Under the pieces are notes generated by a model. It had not been told where the DNA came from. It worked only from the letters and a program-made list of their open reading frames with translations, and did no database searches. This document shows, in pieces, positions 1 to 9,191 of a stretch of DNA of 58,410 nucleotides (positions within the stretch are counted from its first letter, which is position 1; each line of letters opens with the position of its first letter). Source of the stretch: Planctomycetaceae bacterium (lineage in GTDB: Bacteria > Planctomycetota > Planctomycetia > Planctomycetales > Planctomycetaceae); NCBI GenBank assembly GCA_028284885.1, contig JANQQW010000045.1, positions 1 to 58,410 of the forward strand. Reading direction: 5' to 3'. Both the position numbers and the translations under genes were made by a program.

Positions 1-1007
1 CGACCGACGGCACGCTCCGCGACGCTCGCGACGTCGCCGCGACCTCGGCCCCGGTCCTCGTCGACGGACGGATGTTCGTGACACGTCGCTCCGGCGAGAC
101 GACGTTGCGAACGTCGGACGGCGAGCCGACGGCCGGCACGGCGAGCGTCGAGGAGTTCATCGCCGTCCACACGACGAACCGGCTCGACCATCGCCGGGAC
201 TCGTACCGCTGCCCGGCTCCCTGGTTGGACGCCGAGATTCAGCGGCACTCCGAGGCGACCGGCAAGGCGAACGCCTTCGAGTCGTTCAACGGCATCGGCG
301 GCGGATTCGGCGGCGGGTTCGGCGGAGTCCAGGGCGGAGGGGGCGGCGGATTCAGCGGCGCCGGCGGATTCTCCGTCGACGACCCGATCACCTCGGACGA
401 TGACCCGGACGAACCCACGGAACCAAGCGAGCCGGACGTACCGGGCGAACCGAACGAGCCGCAGCCGACGACGGAACTCGAGCAGAACCCGTTCGGCGGC
501 GGCGACCTCGGCGGGGGTGCGCAGATCGTCGATCCGCTCGTCGCCACGCAGCAGCAGGCGATCGAGAACCTCGGGCTCGGCAACGTCTCCACACTGCAGG
601 GCTTCCAGGGCTCGCGGCTGCTCCACTGGTCGGGCCGCAACTTCAACACCATGGGAGACCGCGTCGTCTGCACGAACGCGAACACCGGCGAGACGGTCTG
701 GACGACGACGTTGAAGGGGGACGTCGCGGAGGTCGGCGGTCACCTCGGCACGCCGCCCGTTCCCGCCGGCGAACACCTCCTCGTCGGCACGGTCGACGGC
801 CACCTGCTGCTGCTCGACCGCGAGACCGGCGAGACGGTCCGCTCGGTCGAGATCGGCAGCGAGATTCGCTTCGCCCCGACCGTCGCCGCAGGCCGGGTCT
901 ACGTCGGCACACAGGACGGCAAGCTCGTCTGCCTGCCCCTGCCGGAGGCGACGACCGACTGGCCCCAGTGGGGCGGCAACCCCGCCCACACCGGAGTCGT
1001 CCCGTAG
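1..1007 (+). CDS. PQQ-like beta-propeller repeat protein, C-terminal part (5' end outside window)
   Basis: The frame is open from base 3 to the stop at 1007, so only the last ~334 residues are present. The first in-frame ATG (72) falls mid-protein and is not a convincing start. Blade-like repeats near the end (TGETVWTTTLKGDV, LDRETGETVRSVEIG, VYVGTQDGKLVCL) have the alternating 'tGe.vW' and 'vyvGt.dG.l' strands of PQQ-type propellers. A low-complexity linker at about bases 290-520 is first Gly-rich (GGGFGGGFGG) and then Asp/Glu/Pro-rich, and splits the propeller unusually. The protein ends with PQWGGNPAHTG. Planctomycetes encode many such secreted or periplasmic propellers, usually of unknown ligand. 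No quinone-dehydrogenase active site is visible, so a binding or scaffold role is more likely than an enzyme. It converges on the lipoprotein gene at 1009, one base after its stop. Confidence 0.8.
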   Translation, partial: TDGTLRDARDVAATSAPVLVDGRMFVTRRSGETTLRTSDGEPTAGTASVEEFIAVHTTNRLDHRRDSYRCPAPWLDAEIQRHSEATGKANAFESFNGIGGGFGGGFGGVQGGGGGGFSGAGGFSVDDPITSDDDPDEPTEPSEPDVPGEPNEPQPTTELEQNPFGGGDLGGGAQIVDPLVATQQQAIENLGLGNVSTLQGFQGSRLLHWSGRNFNTMGDRVVCTNANTGETVWTTTLKGDVAEVGGHLGTPPVPAGEHLLVGTVDGHLLLLDRETGETVRSVEIGSEIRFAPTVAAGRVYVGTQDGKLVCLPLPEATTDWPQWGGNPAHTGVVP

Positions 1008-1008
1008 T

Positions 1009-1818
1009 TCACTCCGGGATCGACTGGAACTCGCCCGTCGCGCGGATCTCGCCGAACGGCGACTCCTCGCTCGTCTCGGACGCCTGCCGTTCGCCCGTCA
1101 GCCGGACGCGGCCGCTCGGCTCGAACGGGCTCGTGCCGGGCGTCGGCGTGGGGACCAGCGGGCGACGGGGGGAGGCGAAGGCGATCGTCGTCGGCAGCGG
1201 CTGGGCGCCGGGCGACTTCGTCCGCACCTCGCGCTTCACCTCGGACCGGACGCTCCCCTTCTGCAGCGGGCCCATGCCGAGGAAGAACCAGTTGCTGTCG
1301 TTCGACTTGGCGAGCGTGATGCCCCCCTGCCCGATCGCCTGCTGTTCGCCCGGCGTGTAGGCGACGAACCCGAGCTTCGCGACGGCCGACTGGTTCTGCT
1401 TCTTGATGATCTGCAGTTCCGGGATGGAGATCGGCATGCCGGGGACGGCGATCTCCGGGATGCCGAGGAACGTGTCGACGACGTCCGTCCCGACGCCGCC
1501 GCTCCGCGGTTCGAGCACCACCTCCGCCTTGTCGGCCGCCGGCACGAGCGTCGCCCCGGAGTGCATCAGCCGCGTGCGGATGGACGAGACGAGGTACGGC
1601 TTGTCGACCGACTCCAGCTTGCTCTCGTCCAGGAACACCTTGTGCCCGGCGAACGGCTCGAAGTTGACCTTGTCGAGCGACTGGTCGATGGCGTTGGAGA
1701 TGAGGAGCTGTTCCAACCCGGTCCGAGCCGTGTTGGAGGTCTTCATCGTGGTACAGCCGACCGATCCGACGAGCGTACAGACGGCGAGCGCGAGAGCGCG
1801 AGTGAGAGGGGCGCGCAC
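1009..1818 (-). CDS. Planctomycete lipoprotein, DUF6655-like
   Basis: The 269-residue product begins at a GTG at 1818, chosen because it gives a short basic and hydrophobic leader followed by a lipobox (LVGSVGC). Longer upstream extensions run into repeat DNA and are not credible. After the lipid-attachment cysteine comes TTMKTSNTARTGLEQLL and then SNAIDQSLDKVNF, a segment I associate with the DUF6655 family of planctomycete lipoproteins. That assignment is from memory and moderate. The middle (VFLDESKLESVDKPYLVSSI) suggests a compact alpha/beta fold, and the C-terminal 80 residues are Pro/Ser/Thr-rich and probably disordered. The role is unknown; the likely location is a membrane-anchored periplasmic site. 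It stands alone and converges on the propeller gene. Confidence 0.7.
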   Translation of the reverse strand: MRAPLTRALALAVCTLVGSVGCTTMKTSNTARTGLEQLLISNAIDQSLDKVNFEPFAGHKVFLDESKLESVDKPYLVSSIRTRLMHSGATLVPAADKAEVVLEPRSGGVGTDVVDTFLGIPEIAVPGMPISIPELQIIKKQNQSAVAKLGFVAYTPGEQQAIGQGGITLAKSNDSNWFFLGMGPLQKGSVRSEVKREVRTKSPGAQPLPTTIAFASPRRPLVPTPTPGTSPFEPSGRVRLTGERQASETSEESPFGEIRATGEFQSIPE

Positions 1819-1953
1819 GGTAGGGCCTCGGAGATGACGGTGTGGAAAGATGGAGCGCCCGCGCCGAAAGAGCGTGGACGAGAGAGGAGAGGCCGGGAGA
1901 GTGGCGGGAAACGGGGTTCGGGTCAAGGGGAGTTCGGGGGGCGTGAACGGCGG

Positions 1954-2035
1954 GTGTGGCTGGGGCAGAGCGACGAAGTCGCGGTGCCCCGGAGCGTGGC
2001 TGGAGTGCACGGCGTCCGTCTTCTGGTGGTGCCTT
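1954..2035. repeat. Dispersed hairpin repeat, copy 1
   Basis: The segment begins GTGTGGCTGGGGCAGAG and contains a nested inverted repeat at 1962-1990: GGGGCA pairs with TGCCCC and GCGAC with GTCGC around a GAA loop. A second copy lies at 2974-3060 with the same order of blocks (hairpin, then GTGGcTGGAGTGCACGGC, then TCGGAGCCGCCC). Both copies run directly into the CCCTCTCCCC-type palindromic repeat, so the two modules travel together. It is not coding. Confidence 0.75.
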
Positions 2036-2037
2036 CG

Positions 2038-2449
2038 GAGCCGCCCGACTGGCCCCCTCTCCCCCGCTGGGGGGTGTCCCCATGGTTTCGTCGTCGCCGC
2101 GGGGGAGAGGGTCGGGGTGAGGGGGCGCAGGATCGACGCACGCACTCGTGCCCCCTCTACCCATCCCTCTCCCCCGCAGTCTCGCCTTGGCCGCGAACGA
2201 CGCCGACAGCGGGGGAGAGGGAGCCTGGTGGTCCTGTCGCTCCGAGCCGCCCGACTGGCCCCCTCTCCCCCGCTGGGGATGTCCCCATGGTTTCGTCGTC
2301 GCTGCGGGGGAGAGGATCGGGGTGAGGGGGCGCAGGATCGACGCACGCACTCGAACCCCCTCTCCCCATCCCTCTCCCCCGCAATTTCGCCGTGGCCGCG
2401 AACGACGCCGACAGCGGGGGAGAGGGGGCCGTGTGGTCCTGTCGCTCGT
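2038..2449. repeat. Tandem pair of ~206-bp palindromic repeat units
   Basis: Unit 1 (2038-2243) and unit 2 (2244-2449) are near-identical head-to-tail copies starting GAGCCGCCCGACTGGCCC. Each unit contains inverted CCCTCTCCCCC / GGGGGAGAGGG arms and the shared stretches GGTTTCGTCGTCG and GCAGGATCGACGCACGCACT. Apparent open frames on both strands here follow the repeat composition and are not credible genes. Related single copies occur at 3075-3295, 6870-6945 and 18275-18395, with a short one inside kdsB. It resembles a REP/BIME-type intergenic element. Confidence 0.85.
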
Positions 2450-2582
2450 GCGTGGGATCACCACCCGCAATCGGACGCCCCCCGGGTGTCGATGCCTGCT
2501 TGACAGGGCACGCGTGTCGCGGTGAACTGCCGTCACTCAGCGTGCGTGCGGGAACGAACGGGTCGGCTCGGGAGAACGGGGC

Positions 2583-2891
2583 ATGTGCAGTTTGATCGTC
2601 GGGGCGGCGATTCTGGGGATCATCATCGGAGTGATGGAGCAGGAGGACTTTCCCGGGTGGGGGAAGATGGTCCTCTGCGTGCTGGCCGCGTTGTTGCCGG
2701 CGGCCCTCGTCAACACGTTCCTGCCGCCGGAACTGTTCTTCGTCGGGCTGGCGGTCGGGTCGCTGTGTGCGGGGCTGGCGATCTCGGCGTTGTGCGGCAT
2801 GAGCGTCCAACGCGCGGCGATCGCCGCCGGCATCTACCTCGCCATCCAAACCGCCCTCTCCTTCGCACTCCAGGCGATGATGGCATCGTGA
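2583..2891 (+). CDS. Small hypothetical membrane protein
   Basis: This is a 102-residue, strongly hydrophobic protein starting at ATG 2583. Three or four probable membrane segments can be seen: residues ~3-18 (SLIVGAAILGIIIGVM), ~30-45 (VLCVLAALLPAALVNTF), ~52-72 (FFVGLAVGSLCAGLAISALC) and ~78-98. The polar loop EQEDFPGWGKM lies between the first two. I do not recognise the family. The gene sits alone between two blocks of palindromic repeats, with a weak purine-rich sequence (GGGAGAACGGGGC) ahead of the start. Codon use fits the genome and hydrophobic segments alternate with short loops, so it is probably real. Function is unknown. Confidence 0.6.
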   Translation: MCSLIVGAAILGIIIGVMEQEDFPGWGKMVLCVLAALLPAALVNTFLPPELFFVGLAVGSLCAGLAISALCGMSVQRAAIAAGIYLAIQTALSFALQAMMAS

Positions 2892-2973
2892 GGGACGGGT
2901 CTTCGTCCTCGCCGGACTGCGCGTTGGGGCTGTTGGAAGTGTCGCTTCTTCGTCCGGCGGAAGCCCGCGTTGG

Positions 2974-3295
2974 GCGTGGCTGGGGCAGAGTGACGAAGGA
3001 GCGGTGCCCCCGGGCGTGGCCGGAGTGCACGGCATCCAACGTCAGGTAGGCATTCGGAGCCGCCCGTCTGGCCCGCCCGCCCCGACCCTCTCCCCTGACG
3101 GAGGGGGAGACAATTCGGCCAATCGGTTCCCTCTCCCCCGAGGGGAGAGGGTTAGGGAGAGGGGCTCATCGGCGATCGTCGCCCCCAAGAGAAGCGACGC
3201 GGCCAACCACGCCACCACTCCGGAACGTCCACCACTCGCCAGCCACGCCCCCCTCTCCCCGACCCTCTCCCCGCGGGGGAGAGGGAGCCAGCGAG
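2974..3295. repeat. Dispersed hairpin repeat copy 2 plus CCCTCTCCCC palindromes
   Basis: A second copy of the hairpin module (2974-3060; GGGGCA at 2982 and TGCCCC at 3005) is followed by two palindromic blocks built from CCCTCTCCCC and GGGGAGAGGG arms at about 3075-3170 and 3245-3290. The last block ends only a few bases from the stop of the restriction-modification gene at 3298, where it could fold in that gene's transcript. No credible gene lies within it. Confidence 0.75.
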
Positions 3296-3297
3296 AG

Positions 3298-6200
3298 CTA
3301 CGCGGCGTAGCGGCCGTCGGGGGTGATGCGGGCCTGGCCCAGGGTGGCGAGGGTCTCCAGCAGCTCGGCGACGCTGTCCGTCTTCGCGCGGGTGAAGTGG
3401 CGGGCCGTCTCCTTGGCGGTCAGCGGCGTGGGGGACTGCTGCAGCACGGACTGCACGGCCTGGAACCGCTCGGGCAGCGTCTTCGGCCACGGGGCCTTCT
3501 TCGGCTTGGCGGCCTTGGCCGGCTTCTTCGTCGGCGTGTCGTCCTCGGTGCCGGGCAGGTCCGGCTGGGTGGTCCCCTCGGGGTTCTGGAACTCCGGCCG
3601 CAGCCAGCGGATTTTCCCGGCCGCCTCCTCGGCCGCCCGCTCGGCGTTCAGGGCGACCAGCCGTTCGAGGATCTGCTCGTCGGCGAGATCCCGCGGCCAG
3701 CCGTAGGCGTCGGCGACGGCGTCTTCCAGTTCGTCGTGAATCTGCCTGAGGACGGAGACGAGCCCCTGCTCGTGAATCGTCCGCTCCTTGTCGGACAGCT
3801 CCTCCCCGGCCCGCAGCTTCTCGAGGACGTTGTACGTGTCCGTCATCGTGAGCTTCGGATGCTCCGACTGCCGTTCCTTCCGATGCAGGTCGAGTCGCTC
3901 CCCGATGTCGCGAATCCGCTGCTTCATGGATTCATCGGCATCCGGAAACGGGAATGTCTCGAAGCAGCGCGTCTTGTTGTAGCGCGGATCGTTCCCGACA
4001 CCGAGTCGGCCACCCGCTGCCAATGCCCACTGCACGTGAATTCGGCTCGATAGAACGCCTAGGAAGTAGGCGTCGCCGAGTGCGATCACTGCAACCGTAC
4101 CCTCTGCCAGAACGTCAGCTGAAAAGCTCTCGAAGAACCGGTGCTTTGCGGTTTCCGTGGTCGCGAAGTATCGCGGTAGATCAGTGATCGACTTCCGCAT
4201 TCCGGGCTGGTTCTCGCCGAAAATCCACCACTTCTCACGTTTGAATGCGCGGGGATTGTGGGCTCGCTCCGGCTTCACACGGTCAAGCAATCGTTGGTAG
4301 GAGGCCGGGTACGTGTCCCGCAGTTCCTCCTCCGTGAGCCCGTCGCAGTCGAGCGCCCAGAGTCCACGCCGGACCCGTGTGACATCGCGACCGCTCACGA
4401 ACGGGCGAGCGAGACGCGATCCGTCCTTTGCTTCGAGGTCCTTGGCCTCCTCCGCCGTGACGATGAATCCGTCGCCGTAGAACTTCGTCCCCCAATACGA
4501 AACAGACGCATTGGCCTTCAAGGCGACCGCAGCCGCGGGCGACGCCCCGATGCGCAGGTCCGACGTGATTCGCCCTTTCCCCTTCAACACGGCCGAAGCA
4601 TCCTCGTGTTTCGCGCCAGGCTGCACGCTCTTGGGAACGGTCATCAGCGTCCCATCCTCGTCCGATGCAGCCACACCAACGGTCATGGCCACTCGCACCG
4701 ACGCACCGTCGGCGGCATCCACCCACGGGTGATCCGGAATCGAAAACCAAAGGTTTCCCGGCGGCTTGGTCTCGAGGAATCTGGCAACGGTCGCTCGGTT
4801 GAACGACTGCGTAATGCTGTTCGTCGTAATGAACCCGAACCGCTTTACGGATCCATCGCGAGTCAGCGTGCCCGCTTTGTCCCACCAGTACATCACGTAG
4901 TCCGCGTTCTTCGGAACCTCCGGGAGCGCGTCCGCAAGTGCGTCGACGTAGCCGTCCCCCAATGCGAGCCGCATCCGTCGTGTGCCGATAAACGGTGGGT
5001 TTCCAACGACGTAATCCGGTGGCGGATCGGACTCGCGCCACCATGCGGTCGGGCGCGGATTGACGTATCGAAGCTCGGTGACCTGTGCGCCCTCGTCCGG
5101 CACTTCCTCGCCGGTGACCGGATGCGGTTTCGTCGTTCGGCCGTCCCAGCGGGTGACCGGGTTGCCGTCGTCGTCGAGGACTTCTTCGACGCTGTCCCAT
5201 TCGAGGACGGCGTCGCGGCATTCGATGTTGTCGTACTTCTTGATGACCGGTTCCGGGACGGTCATCTCGCTGCCGCGGGTGCGGAAGTGCCACTGGAGGT
5301 AGCCGATCCAGAGGACGAGGTCGGTGATGGCGGCGGCGCGGGGGTTGACCTCGATGCCGAGGAACTGGTGCGGGTCGACGGTGAGCAGCGGCATCTGGCG
5401 TTCGCCGTACTCGCGGAGCCGGTTGAGCACCTCGCCTTCGAGCCGCTTCATGAGTTCCAGCGAGACGTACAGGAAGTTGCCGCTGCCGCAGGCGGGGTCG
5501 AGGACGCGGGTCTCGCAGAGCCGTTCGTGGAACTCGCGAACGGTGCGGACGGCATCGGCGGTCTTGCCGTCCTCGTCGAGCTTGGCGGCGGTCGCCTGCA
5601 CGCTGTCCCACTCGTCGCGGAGCGGTTCGATGAGCGTGGGCATGACGAGCCGTTCGACGTAGGCGCGGGGCGTGTAGTGGGCGCCCAGCTTGTGCCGTTC
5701 GACCGGGTCGAGGGCCCGTTCGAGGAGCGTGCCGAAGATGGCCGGTTCGACCTCCCGCCACTGCGCCTCGGCCGCTTCGATGAGGAGTTCCAACTGGTCG
5801 GCCGTGACGGGGAGCGCCTCGGGGTTCTCGAACAGACCGCCGTTGAAGCGGAGGAGCTTCTTGCGAAGGATGGGCGAGAAGCCGCCGGTGTCCATGGTCT
5901 GCCAGAGCGCCTCGACCATGGGCCGGAAGTTGGGGACGTCGTCACGGAGGCTTTCGAGGAGTTCGCGGAACGAGCCCTCGGGGATGAGGTTCACGTCCTC
6001 GGCGAACATGGTGAACAGGCACCGCATGAGGAACTGGGCGACCCGCTCCGGCGTGTGCGACGCGTCCTCCTGTTCGAGCGCCTTGGCGAGCTTGGCGAGT
6101 TTGTCGGCCAGCCTTCGCGTGACGACGGCCGAGATGCGGGACGGGTCGAGCGAGCGGGGGTCGGTCCAGAGGAGGCGGAGCCGGTCGCGGACCTCGGGCT

Positions 6201-6771
6201 GCTGGAGTTCCTCGAGGCGGATGCGGTAGCTCTTGGGGTCCGGGAAGGGGACGTACTGCTTGCCGGACTGGGTGAAGTCGGCGTAGAGGTCGAAGCAGTG
6301 TCCGACGTCGGCGACGACGAGGAAGGGGGGCCATTCGTTCGGGATCGCCTTGGCGTAGCGTTCGGCCTGCCGGGCGGCGGCGGACATCGCCTTCTCCCAG
6401 CCGGCCGTGCCCCGTTGGGCGGTGCCGGTGCGGAACCTCTTCTGCCGGGTCGTCTCGGCGAGGGCGGCCCGGATTTCCTCGGCCTTCCGATCTGCCCCCT
6501 GCTTGCTTTCGAGGACGAAGCAGTCGGCGCGGTAGAGATCGACGCGGCCATCGCTGCCGTCGTTGAACTTCACCGCCTTCTCGAAGACGTACCGGTTGGC
6601 CGACTCTTCCGGGACGGTGGGGTCGGGTTCGGGGAGGCCGAGGAGTTGGCAGAGTTCCTTGAGGAAGGACTGCGAGTTGGCGATCTCGCCGCCGCCGGAG
6701 GTTCGCCAGCGGGCGACGAATTCGGCGGCTTGGGCGTTCTGGGCGTCGGCGTTGGGGGCGTCGGCGGACAC
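3298..6771 (-). CDS. Single-chain MmeI-like (type IIL/IIG) restriction-modification enzyme
   Basis: The 1157-residue product is best started at GTG 6771, with GGAG a short distance upstream; the longer frame begins in repeat DNA. The N-terminal nuclease domain has a PD-(D/E)xK core, D78 followed by E88-S-K90. The D-X9-ExK spacing is the one known for MmeI. A helical spacer (~200-350) leads to a gamma-class N6-adenine methyltransferase: motif X region [13 protein letters not shown] (~363-375), SAM-binding DPACGSGNF (425-433) and catalytic NPPF (591-594). A target-recognition region follows ([15 protein letters not shown] and onward). A Lys/Pro-rich linker then joins a C-terminal winged-helix-like segment ([18 protein letters not shown]). 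One protein would both methylate and cut DNA. The central third is clearly less GC-rich than the ends (33 of 60 bases G/C at 4081-4140, 45 of 60 at 6121-6180), suggesting mosaic origin. No separate specificity or methylase gene is nearby. Confidence 0.85.
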   Translation of the reverse strand: MSADAPNADAQNAQAAEFVARWRTSGGGEIANSQSFLKELCQLLGLPEPDPTVPEESANRYVFEKAVKFNDGSDGRVDLYRADCFVLESKQGADRKAEEIRAALAETTRQKRFRTGTAQRGTAGWEKAMSAAARQAERYAKAIPNEWPPFLVVADVGHCFDLYADFTQSGKQYVPFPDPKSYRIRLEELQQPEVRDRLRLLWTDPRSLDPSRISAVVTRRLADKLAKLAKALEQEDASHTPERVAQFLMRCLFTMFAEDVNLIPEGSFRELLESLRDDVPNFRPMVEALWQTMDTGGFSPILRKKLLRFNGGLFENPEALPVTADQLELLIEAAEAQWREVEPAIFGTLLERALDPVERHKLGAHYTPRAYVERLVMPTLIEPLRDEWDSVQATAAKLDEDGKTADAVRTVREFHERLCETRVLDPACGSGNFLYVSLELMKRLEGEVLNRLREYGERQMPLLTVDPHQFLGIEVNPRAAAITDLVLWIGYLQWHFRTRGSEMTVPEPVIKKYDNIECRDAVLEWDSVEEVLDDDGNPVTRWDGRTTKPHPVTGEEVPDEGAQVTELRYVNPRPTAWWRESDPPPDYVVGNPPFIGTRRMRLALGDGYVDALADALPEVPKNADYVMYWWDKAGTLTRDGSVKRFGFITTNSITQSFNRATVARFLETKPPGNLWFSIPDHPWVDAADGASVRVAMTVGVAASDEDGTLMTVPKSVQPGAKHEDASAVLKGKGRITSDLRIGASPAAAVALKANASVSYWGTKFYGDGFIVTAEEAKDLEAKDGSRLARPFVSGRDVTRVRRGLWALDCDGLTEEELRDTYPASYQRLLDRVKPERAHNPRAFKREKWWIFGENQPGMRKSITDLPRYFATTETAKHRFFESFSADVLAEGTVAVIALGDAYFLGVLSSRIHVQWALAAGGRLGVGNDPRYNKTRCFETFPFPDADESMKQRIRDIGERLDLHRKERQSEHPKLTMTDTYNVLEKLRAGEELSDKERTIHEQGLVSVLRQIHDELEDAVADAYGWPRDLADEQILERLVALNAERAAEEAAGKIRWLRPEFQNPEGTTQPDLPGTEDDTPTKKPAKAAKPKKAPWPKTLPERFQAVQSVLQQSPTPLTAKETARHFTRAKTDSVAELLETLATLGQARITPDGRYAA

Positions 6772-6869
6772 GGTCGCGGCGGCTCCTTCGGGCGGGCCTC
6801 GCAGTGGACGTGAACGGGGGTGCGGCGTCAAGTGGGGGCGTGGGACCGTGTGTTGGCGCCGTTCCTCGT

Positions 6870-6945
6870 CCCCCTCACCCCGACCCTCTCCCCCGCAGCG
6901 CAGTCGAGACGAGTGGGACAGCACCCAGCGGGGGAGAGGGGGCCA
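6870..6945. repeat. CCCTCTCCCC-type palindromic repeat
   Basis: Inverted arms GACCCTCTCCCCC and GGGGGAGAGGG flank a short centre. The copy belongs to the family seen at 2038-2449 and 3075-3295. It lies upstream of the restriction-modification gene start and directly abuts the inverted-repeat element at 6953. Confidence 0.75.
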
Positions 6946-6952
6946 TCGCGCG

Positions 6953-7097
6953 AGCTGCACTGCCACGCAGTGCAGTCATCGTCTGGCGATGGCCGCATTG
7001 CGATCGACGTCCGTCGTCTGCAAGCCGTTCCCAATTGGCGCGCGAGAGGTGGTTCGGTCGCCGCCAGACTGCGACTGCACTGCGTGGCAGTGCAGCT
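6953..7097. mobile_element. MITE-like element with palindromic terminal inverted repeats
   Basis: The 145-bp segment starts AGCTGCACTGCCACGCAGTG and ends with the reverse complement of that sequence. The terminal inverted repeats (6953-6989 and 7062-7097) match over about 35 bases with a few mismatches. Each arm is itself a palindrome, CTGCACTGC / GCAGTGCAG around CAC. There is no coding capacity, so this looks like a non-autonomous element. No clear target-site duplication can be seen, and no transposase is in the window. Large REP-like elements are an alternative reading. Confidence 0.6.
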
Positions 7098-7641
7098 AGG
7101 GGGCGTGCGGGTTGAGGCCGTGGGGCAACCAGGTCGCTCTTCTTGAAGGGACGTTGGAGCGCGTTGGTGGTCCTCAAGTGGAGGCGGTGATGGAGCGGTG
7201 TGTCGAGAGTGAGTGGGTGGTTCGGGAGGTCGTGCCGGGTGGGCCGACCGGGGTGTGGTCGTCGATGTCGTCGTTGGTTGGAGGCGTGGTTCTCGATCGG
7301 CCGGGCGTCAATCGGAACGGGGTTGTTGTCGGTCCGGGTGTGGCTCGTGCGGGTGGTGTCGGTCGTGTGGGCGTGGGGCGGGTGGCGAGCCGGTTTGATG
7401 CCGGGATTCAACGAATTCGCTCAAGAACTCGTTGCCTGCCTGCAACCCCGGGGCTAGGTTTTCGGACCCTCCCGAAAAGTCTCCCAGTCTCGCCCTCGCC
7501 GTACGACCGGAGTGTCGTGCCCGGGGGAGACGGCCGCGGATCGCGGCCACTGAGTAGACACCCTAGACCGACCACCGAGACCCGCACGGTCCGGCCGTCG
7601 AGAGCGCCGCTCCCGACCGGCCTCCCGTGCTCGACTGCGCC
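7098..7641. other. Long non-coding leader, G/T-rich on the plus strand
   Basis: About 540 bases precede the response-regulator start without a convincing gene. From ~7120 to ~7400 the plus strand is strongly biased to G and T; the 60 bases at 7321-7380 contain 50 G/T and no A. An open frame runs through in phase with the downstream gene, but its translation is low-complexity Val/Gly and has no ribosome site, so it was not included. Composition returns to normal near 7410. No sigma-54 -24/-12 site could be identified with confidence. Confidence 0.5.
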
Positions 7642-7654
7642 GGGAGAAAACCTG

Positions 7655-9055
7655 ATGACCCGTTCCCACGGTTCGCTGCTGGTCGTCGACGACGACCGAC
7701 ACATCCTCGAGGGCATGGCGGACTACCTCCGCAGCCTGGGCCACCGCACCGAGACGGCCGGCAACTGTGCCGACGCGATAGAGCGGATGCGGGAGTTCCC
7801 CTTCGGGGCGTGCGTCTGCGACGTGAACCTCCCCGACGCCGACGGCTTCCACCTGCTGGAGTGGGCGGTGGAGAACTGCCCGGACACGCCGGTCATCCTG
7901 CTGACGGGATACGGCACGATCGAGTCGGCCGTCGAGGCGATCCGCATCGGGGCGTTCGACTACCTGACGAAGCCGGTCATCGACGAGGAGCTGTCGCTGA
8001 CGATCGAGAAGGCGCTCGGCCGGCGGGAGATCGTCGAGGAGAACAAGCAGCTCCGCGCCCAGCTGGACCAGCGGTTCGGCATGGGGAACATCGTGGGCAA
8101 GGACTACAAGATGTCCCGCCTGTTCGACCTCGTGGAGAGCGTGGCCGACACCCGTTCCAGCGTGCTCATCCTGGGCGAGAGCGGGACCGGCAAGACGCTG
8201 ACCGCCCGGGCGATTCACCAGCTGAGCGACCGGCGGGACAAGCCGTTCGTCGAGGTCGCCTGCGGGGCGCTGCCGGACTCGCTGCTGGAGAGCGAGCTGT
8301 TCGGCCACGTGGCCGGCGCCTTCACCAGTGCCCAGCACGACAAGGAGGGCAAGTTCCTCCAGGCGGACGGGGGCACGATCTTCCTCGACGAGATCGGCAC
8401 GGCCAGCCCGTCGCTGCAGGTGAAGCTGCTCCGCGTGCTGCAGGACCGCCAGTTCGAGCCGGTCGGCGGCAACACGACCCACGACGTCGACGTGCGGCTG
8501 ATCTGTGCGACCAACGAGAACCTCGCCGAGCTCGTCGAGCAGGGCACGTTCCGGCAGGACCTGTACTACCGCATCAACGTGGTGAACCTGACGCAGCCGC
8601 CGCTGCGGGAGCGGATCGGCGACATCCCGCTGCTGGTCGAGCACTTCCTCGACAAGTTCCGCGAGGAGACCGGCAAGCCGGTCGAGCGGTTCGACGACGG
8701 GGCGATGCACCTGATGCAGCAGTACGGCTGGCCCGGCAACGTTCGCGAGCTGGTCAACGTGATCGAGCGGGCGGTCGTGCTCTCGAAGGGGAACGTGGTC
8801 ACGGTGACGGACCTGCCGGAGGACCTGCGGCACTCGTCCGCCACGCCGGCCAGCATTCAGGCCCGCCTGCAGACCGGCGGGAACCTGAAGGCCGCCCTCG
8901 TCGACCCCGAGCGGCAGATCATCATCGAGGCCTTGGAGGCGAACGGCTGGAACCGCCAGAACACGGCCAAGATGCTCGGCATCAACCGGACGACGCTCTA
9001 CAAGAAGATGAAGAAGTTCGAGATCGAGTTCGAGACCCACGTCGCCAACGTGTAG
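7655..9055 (+). CDS. Sigma-54-type response regulator, NtrC family, with GAFTSA variant loop
   Basis: The 466-residue protein starts at ATG 7655, just after GGGAGA. A receiver domain (1-115) has the acidic pocket VVDDD, phospho-acceptor D56 in CDVNLP and K106 in YLTKP. An AAA+ domain has Walker A GESGTGKT (174-181) and Walker [10 protein letters not shown] Fis-type helix-turn-helix closes the protein ([20 protein letters not shown]). In this family phosphorylation drives ATP-dependent remodelling of sigma-54 RNA polymerase through the GAFTGA loop. Here the loop reads GAFTSA (G221-A226), so the second glycine is serine (codon AGT at 8327). No histidine kinase lies beside it, so it is an orphan regulator. 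The rest of the ATPase core looks intact, so some activity is likely, but the sigma-54 contact may be altered. Confidence 0.92.
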   Translation: MTRSHGSLLVVDDDRHILEGMADYLRSLGHRTETAGNCADAIERMREFPFGACVCDVNLPDADGFHLLEWAVENCPDTPVILLTGYGTIESAVEAIRIGAFDYLTKPVIDEELSLTIEKALGRREIVEENKQLRAQLDQRFGMGNIVGKDYKMSRLFDLVESVADTRSSVLILGESGTGKTLTARAIHQLSDRRDKPFVEVACGALPDSLLESELFGHVAGAFTSAQHDKEGKFLQADGGTIFLDEIGTASPSLQVKLLRVLQDRQFEPVGGNTTHDVDVRLICATNENLAELVEQGTFRQDLYYRINVVNLTQPPLRERIGDIPLLVEHFLDKFREETGKPVERFDDGAMHLMQQYGWPGNVRELVNVIERAVVLSKGNVVTVTDLPEDLRHSSATPASIQARLQTGGNLKAALVDPERQIIIEALEANGWNRQNTAKMLGINRTTLYKKMKKFEIEFETHVANV

Positions 9056-9088
9056 GCGGGAAACACCAACTCCTCGTGGCTCGAATCG

Positions 9089-9122
9089 AACGGCCTCGCT
9101 CCTCCCGGGAGTGGGGCCGTTT
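9089..9122 (+). terminator. Rho-independent-type terminator after the response regulator
   Basis: AACGGCC ... GGCCGTT forms a stem reinforced by an inner CTCC/GGAG pairing around TCCCGG, followed by TTTCTCG. It starts 34 bases after the stop of the response-regulator gene. Confidence 0.6.
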
Positions 9123-9191
9123 CTCGTTTGCGGGGGCGCGTTGGCTCGCCCTCGCCCGTCGGGCGGGCCGCGTTCGTGTTCGCCGGGCCGC

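Noticed and set aside
2038..2449. CRISPR array
   Set aside because: Only two long near-identical units with no short repeat/spacer pattern.
899..2536. Long minus-strand frames spanning the repeat region
   Set aside because: They run through palindromic repeats and the upstream flank of the lipoprotein gene and encode Pro/Arg-rich low-complexity sequence.
4258..6813. Long open frame (about 850 residues) on the plus strand opposite the restriction-modification gene
   Set aside because: It mirrors a gene with clear nuclease and methylase motifs; its translation is composition-driven (Gly/Asp/Glu-rich) with no recognisable domain.
7112..7654. Upstream extension of the response-regulator frame
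   Set aside because: The extra sequence is Val/Gly-rich and lies in the G/T-biased leader; ATG 7655 has a GGGAGA site and begins a normal receiver domain.
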